DNA of 64,000 bases from Lactarius indigo (Eukaryota; Basidiomycota; Agaricomycetes; Russulales; Russulaceae), in assembly GCA_025766275.1 (NCBI GenBank), contig JAFKAC010000007.1, forward strand, positions 248,001 through 312,000. Reading direction: 5' to 3'. Below, in pieces: positions 62,210-64,000 of this stretch. Positions within the stretch are counted from its first letter, which is position 1, and every line of letters starts with the position of its first letter. Made by a program: the position numbers and the translations under genes. The notes under the pieces were generated by a model. It did not search any database. It was not told the DNA's origin and saw only the letters and a list, made by a program, of their open reading frames with translations.

Positions 62210-64000
62210 ATGATCCGATGCCCTGGCTGCGACAAGTATTTCACACACCAGGGACACTCTCAGCACATTGCCAAGACCTGATGCCGCGAGTGCAGTAATT
62301 TGCATCGGTCGCTGCAAACTCAGTCGACATTTCGACTAGTGCATGCGGGATCATCTGTAGCACCAAATACCAGCGCCGAACCATGGTGCATGGCGGATGA
62401 GCCTATTGGGGACAAGTCCGATGAATCGGATCCAAACGACAACAGATCCAGCTCTGATTCGTCATCACAACAAAGCCACGAGGATGCCGCAGCAGATGGC
62501 ATTGACGAAGGTAAGTTTTTCACAGCATACAACGTGGCACACCCCATTAATCTCATAATAGATAGAGCTGGTGATGAAACTGATCGCATAGGTGATGTTG
62601 ACTCGACAGATGCTAACGTGTTCGAGGCTATCCTTAGGGGGAGGAATTTCAGTTCCGTGGTCACCCCCGAACTTGAACATGCCAATGAACATCAGTCCTC
62701 ATCGCCACCCCCAGAGCCCTCAATTCCTGAGGCTCATAATCCAGACGCAAGGCCAACCTTATTCGTTGAGCGCTTTTCTCATGGTCACCCCGGCGCTCCA
62801 TTGGACGGTACACATCAAGCTCCCTCTACCTATGGGTCAACACACCACGAGTTGGGGGACTCAGAGTGGGCCCCCTTTCAGTCCCAATCTGACTGGGAGT
62901 TTGCACGCTGGGCGAAGACATGCGGGGCGACAGCTTCAGCTGTCACGGCACTGCTTGCAATCCCTGAGGTACGGGAATGATCTTTCCCATTAACGTCGCT
63001 AATTTTTTATTCTGGAAGCTTGTCGACAAGCTTGGGTTATCATACAGAACAAGTATCAAATTGAACAACATCATCGACAAGGCGCTGCCTGGGCGCCCGG
63101 CTTTCTGGTGTGAAGATCTCGATATGGGAGGCGAGCGCCTTCAATTTCACTATCGCGAGATAATTCTGTCCATCCAGGCCATTTTTGGAAACCCCGAATT
63201 TGCGCGCAAACTTGTCTTTGCCCCAGAGAGGCACTACACCGATGCTGAGCGAACATGCCGAGTTTATAATGAGATGTATACGGCCGATTGGTGGTGGTCT
63301 GTACAGGTGCGTAATTAGTTCACTATTCTGGTTCAGATACTTACAGACCAGCACTAGATATCGCTTGAGGCACGCCGTCCTGGTGCAACTGTCATTCCAC
63401 TCATCATTTCCTCCGACAAAACCCAGCTAACACTGTTCCGGAATAAGGAAGCGTACCCAGTTTATATGGGGATTGGCAATATACCTAAGGAGGTTCGCCG
63501 AAAGCCATTGCGCTATTCGCAAATGTTGATTGGGTATATTCCGACAACCAAGCTAGCTGGTATCACAAATAAGGCTGCTCGTCGTCGTGCCATTGCTAAC
63601 CTTTTTCATTCATGTATGGAAAAGGTCCTTGGTCCGATCCATGCTTACGGTGAAACAGGCATAGCTATGCTGAGCGGCGATGGGACTTGGCGCCGCTGCC
63701 ATCCCATTTTTGCCGCCTTTGTTGGCGACTACCCAGAACAGGGGCTGGTCACGTGCACCCGCTATGGGCGCTGTCCAAAGTGTCTTGTTCCAGCTGACCA
63801 GCTCGGCGATTACACTAACTTCCCTGCTCGGAACCATGTGGACATGGTTGACACATACATGTCGGCAAGTGAAGACATACGCCAATTCCGTGCGGTCTGC
63901 CACGAAGCCGGACTGAAGCCGGTTTTTCGTCCATTTTGGAACGCGCTCCCACTTGTCGACATTTTCCTATCCATCACCCCGGATGTGCTTCACCAGCTAC
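62210..64000 (+). mobile_element. Plavaka-type DNA transposase gene, partial (runs off the right edge)
   Basis: The start MIRCPGCDKYFTHQGHSQH encodes a Cys/His zinc-binding motif. A TGA follows at codon 24 (62279-62281), and the same frame then continues CRECSNLHRSLQTQ through an acidic linker (DKSDESDPNDNRSS). Introns at about 62513-62562, 62970-63018 and 63307-63357 connect SDWEFARWAKTCG and LLAIPE to LVDKLGLSYRTSIKLNNIID, FWCEDLDMGGERLQFHYRE and WWSVQ. The catalytic region follows: VIPLIISSDKTQLTLF, AYPVYMGIGNIPKEVRRKP, ITNKAARRRAIANLFHSCM, SGDGTWRRCHPIFAAFVGDYPEQ and FLSITPDVLHQL at the edge. These are the hallmarks of Plavaka transposases, with two of the acidic active-site residues likely in SDK and GDG. 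Apart from the TGA, the frame is open, so the element may be young. Confidence 0.85.

Noticed and set aside
1..64000. CRISPR arrays, operons, ribosome binding sites
   Set aside because: The window is eukaryotic, with spliced genes; no array of regularly spaced direct repeats was seen.

Overview
The window is nuclear DNA of a filamentous basidiomycete. The genes are split by many introns of about 50-60 nt with GT-AG (some GC-AG) borders. They include fungal core genes (N-myristoyltransferase, protein-isoaspartate methyltransferase), a free-standing DUF2156 aminoacyl-transferase and membrane proteins of a mushroom-clade type. The right end carries a Plavaka-type transposase with a DUF6532 partner. 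That combination suggests Agaricomycetes, perhaps the Rhizoctonia/Ceratobasidium group; the genus is an inference from family flavour, not proven.

Layout. 0.3-4.1 kb: an AIF/AMID-like flavin oxidoreductase carrying four frameshifts, flanked on one side by an intact-looking isoaspartate methyltransferase (PIMT, minus strand) and on the other by a decayed, inverted remnant of PIMT. 5.2-7.1 kb: a PIN-like (auxin efflux carrier family) transporter. 8.6-9.2 kb: a small unknown gene. 9.8-12.0 kb: a WW-domain/multi-TM protein. 12.7-14.5 kb: an MFSD5/MOT2-type molybdate transporter, divergent from the first of three tandem fatty-aldehyde dehydrogenase (ALDH3/HFD1-type) genes at 14.9-17.2, 19.4-21.7 and 24.1-26.5 kb. 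27.4-29.5 kb: N-myristoyltransferase. 30.2-31.6 kb: a seven-TM-like protein. 33.0-35.9 kb: a 903-residue PH-domain protein. 36.3-37.5 kb: two small single-TM proteins.

From 37.5 to 49.0 kb I can support no gene. Then follow an unknown basidiomycete-type protein (49.0-50.6), an HSL-family alpha/beta hydrolase (52.2-54.3) and the DUF2156 gene (55.1-56.8). At 58.6-59.4 lies the C-terminal half of a phytase-like esterase, cut off where an AT-rich block of GATAAT/ATCGATAA repeats begins. Beyond that block lies a divergent pair: a DUF6532 gene (59.9-62.0, minus) and a Plavaka transposase (62.2 to beyond the right edge, plus). I read this as a mobile element inserted into the esterase gene.

The main biological theme is lipid and aldehyde metabolism (three ALDH paralogues, esterase, sterol/lipid aminoacylation candidate). 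The ALDH cluster is the most informative part: one copy has a stop codon exactly before its membrane anchor, two copies share a 180-bp perfect tract, and all three keep a GC-AG intron. Several otherwise conserved genes carry single-base, mostly +1, frameshifts, which may be residual assembly errors rather than decay.
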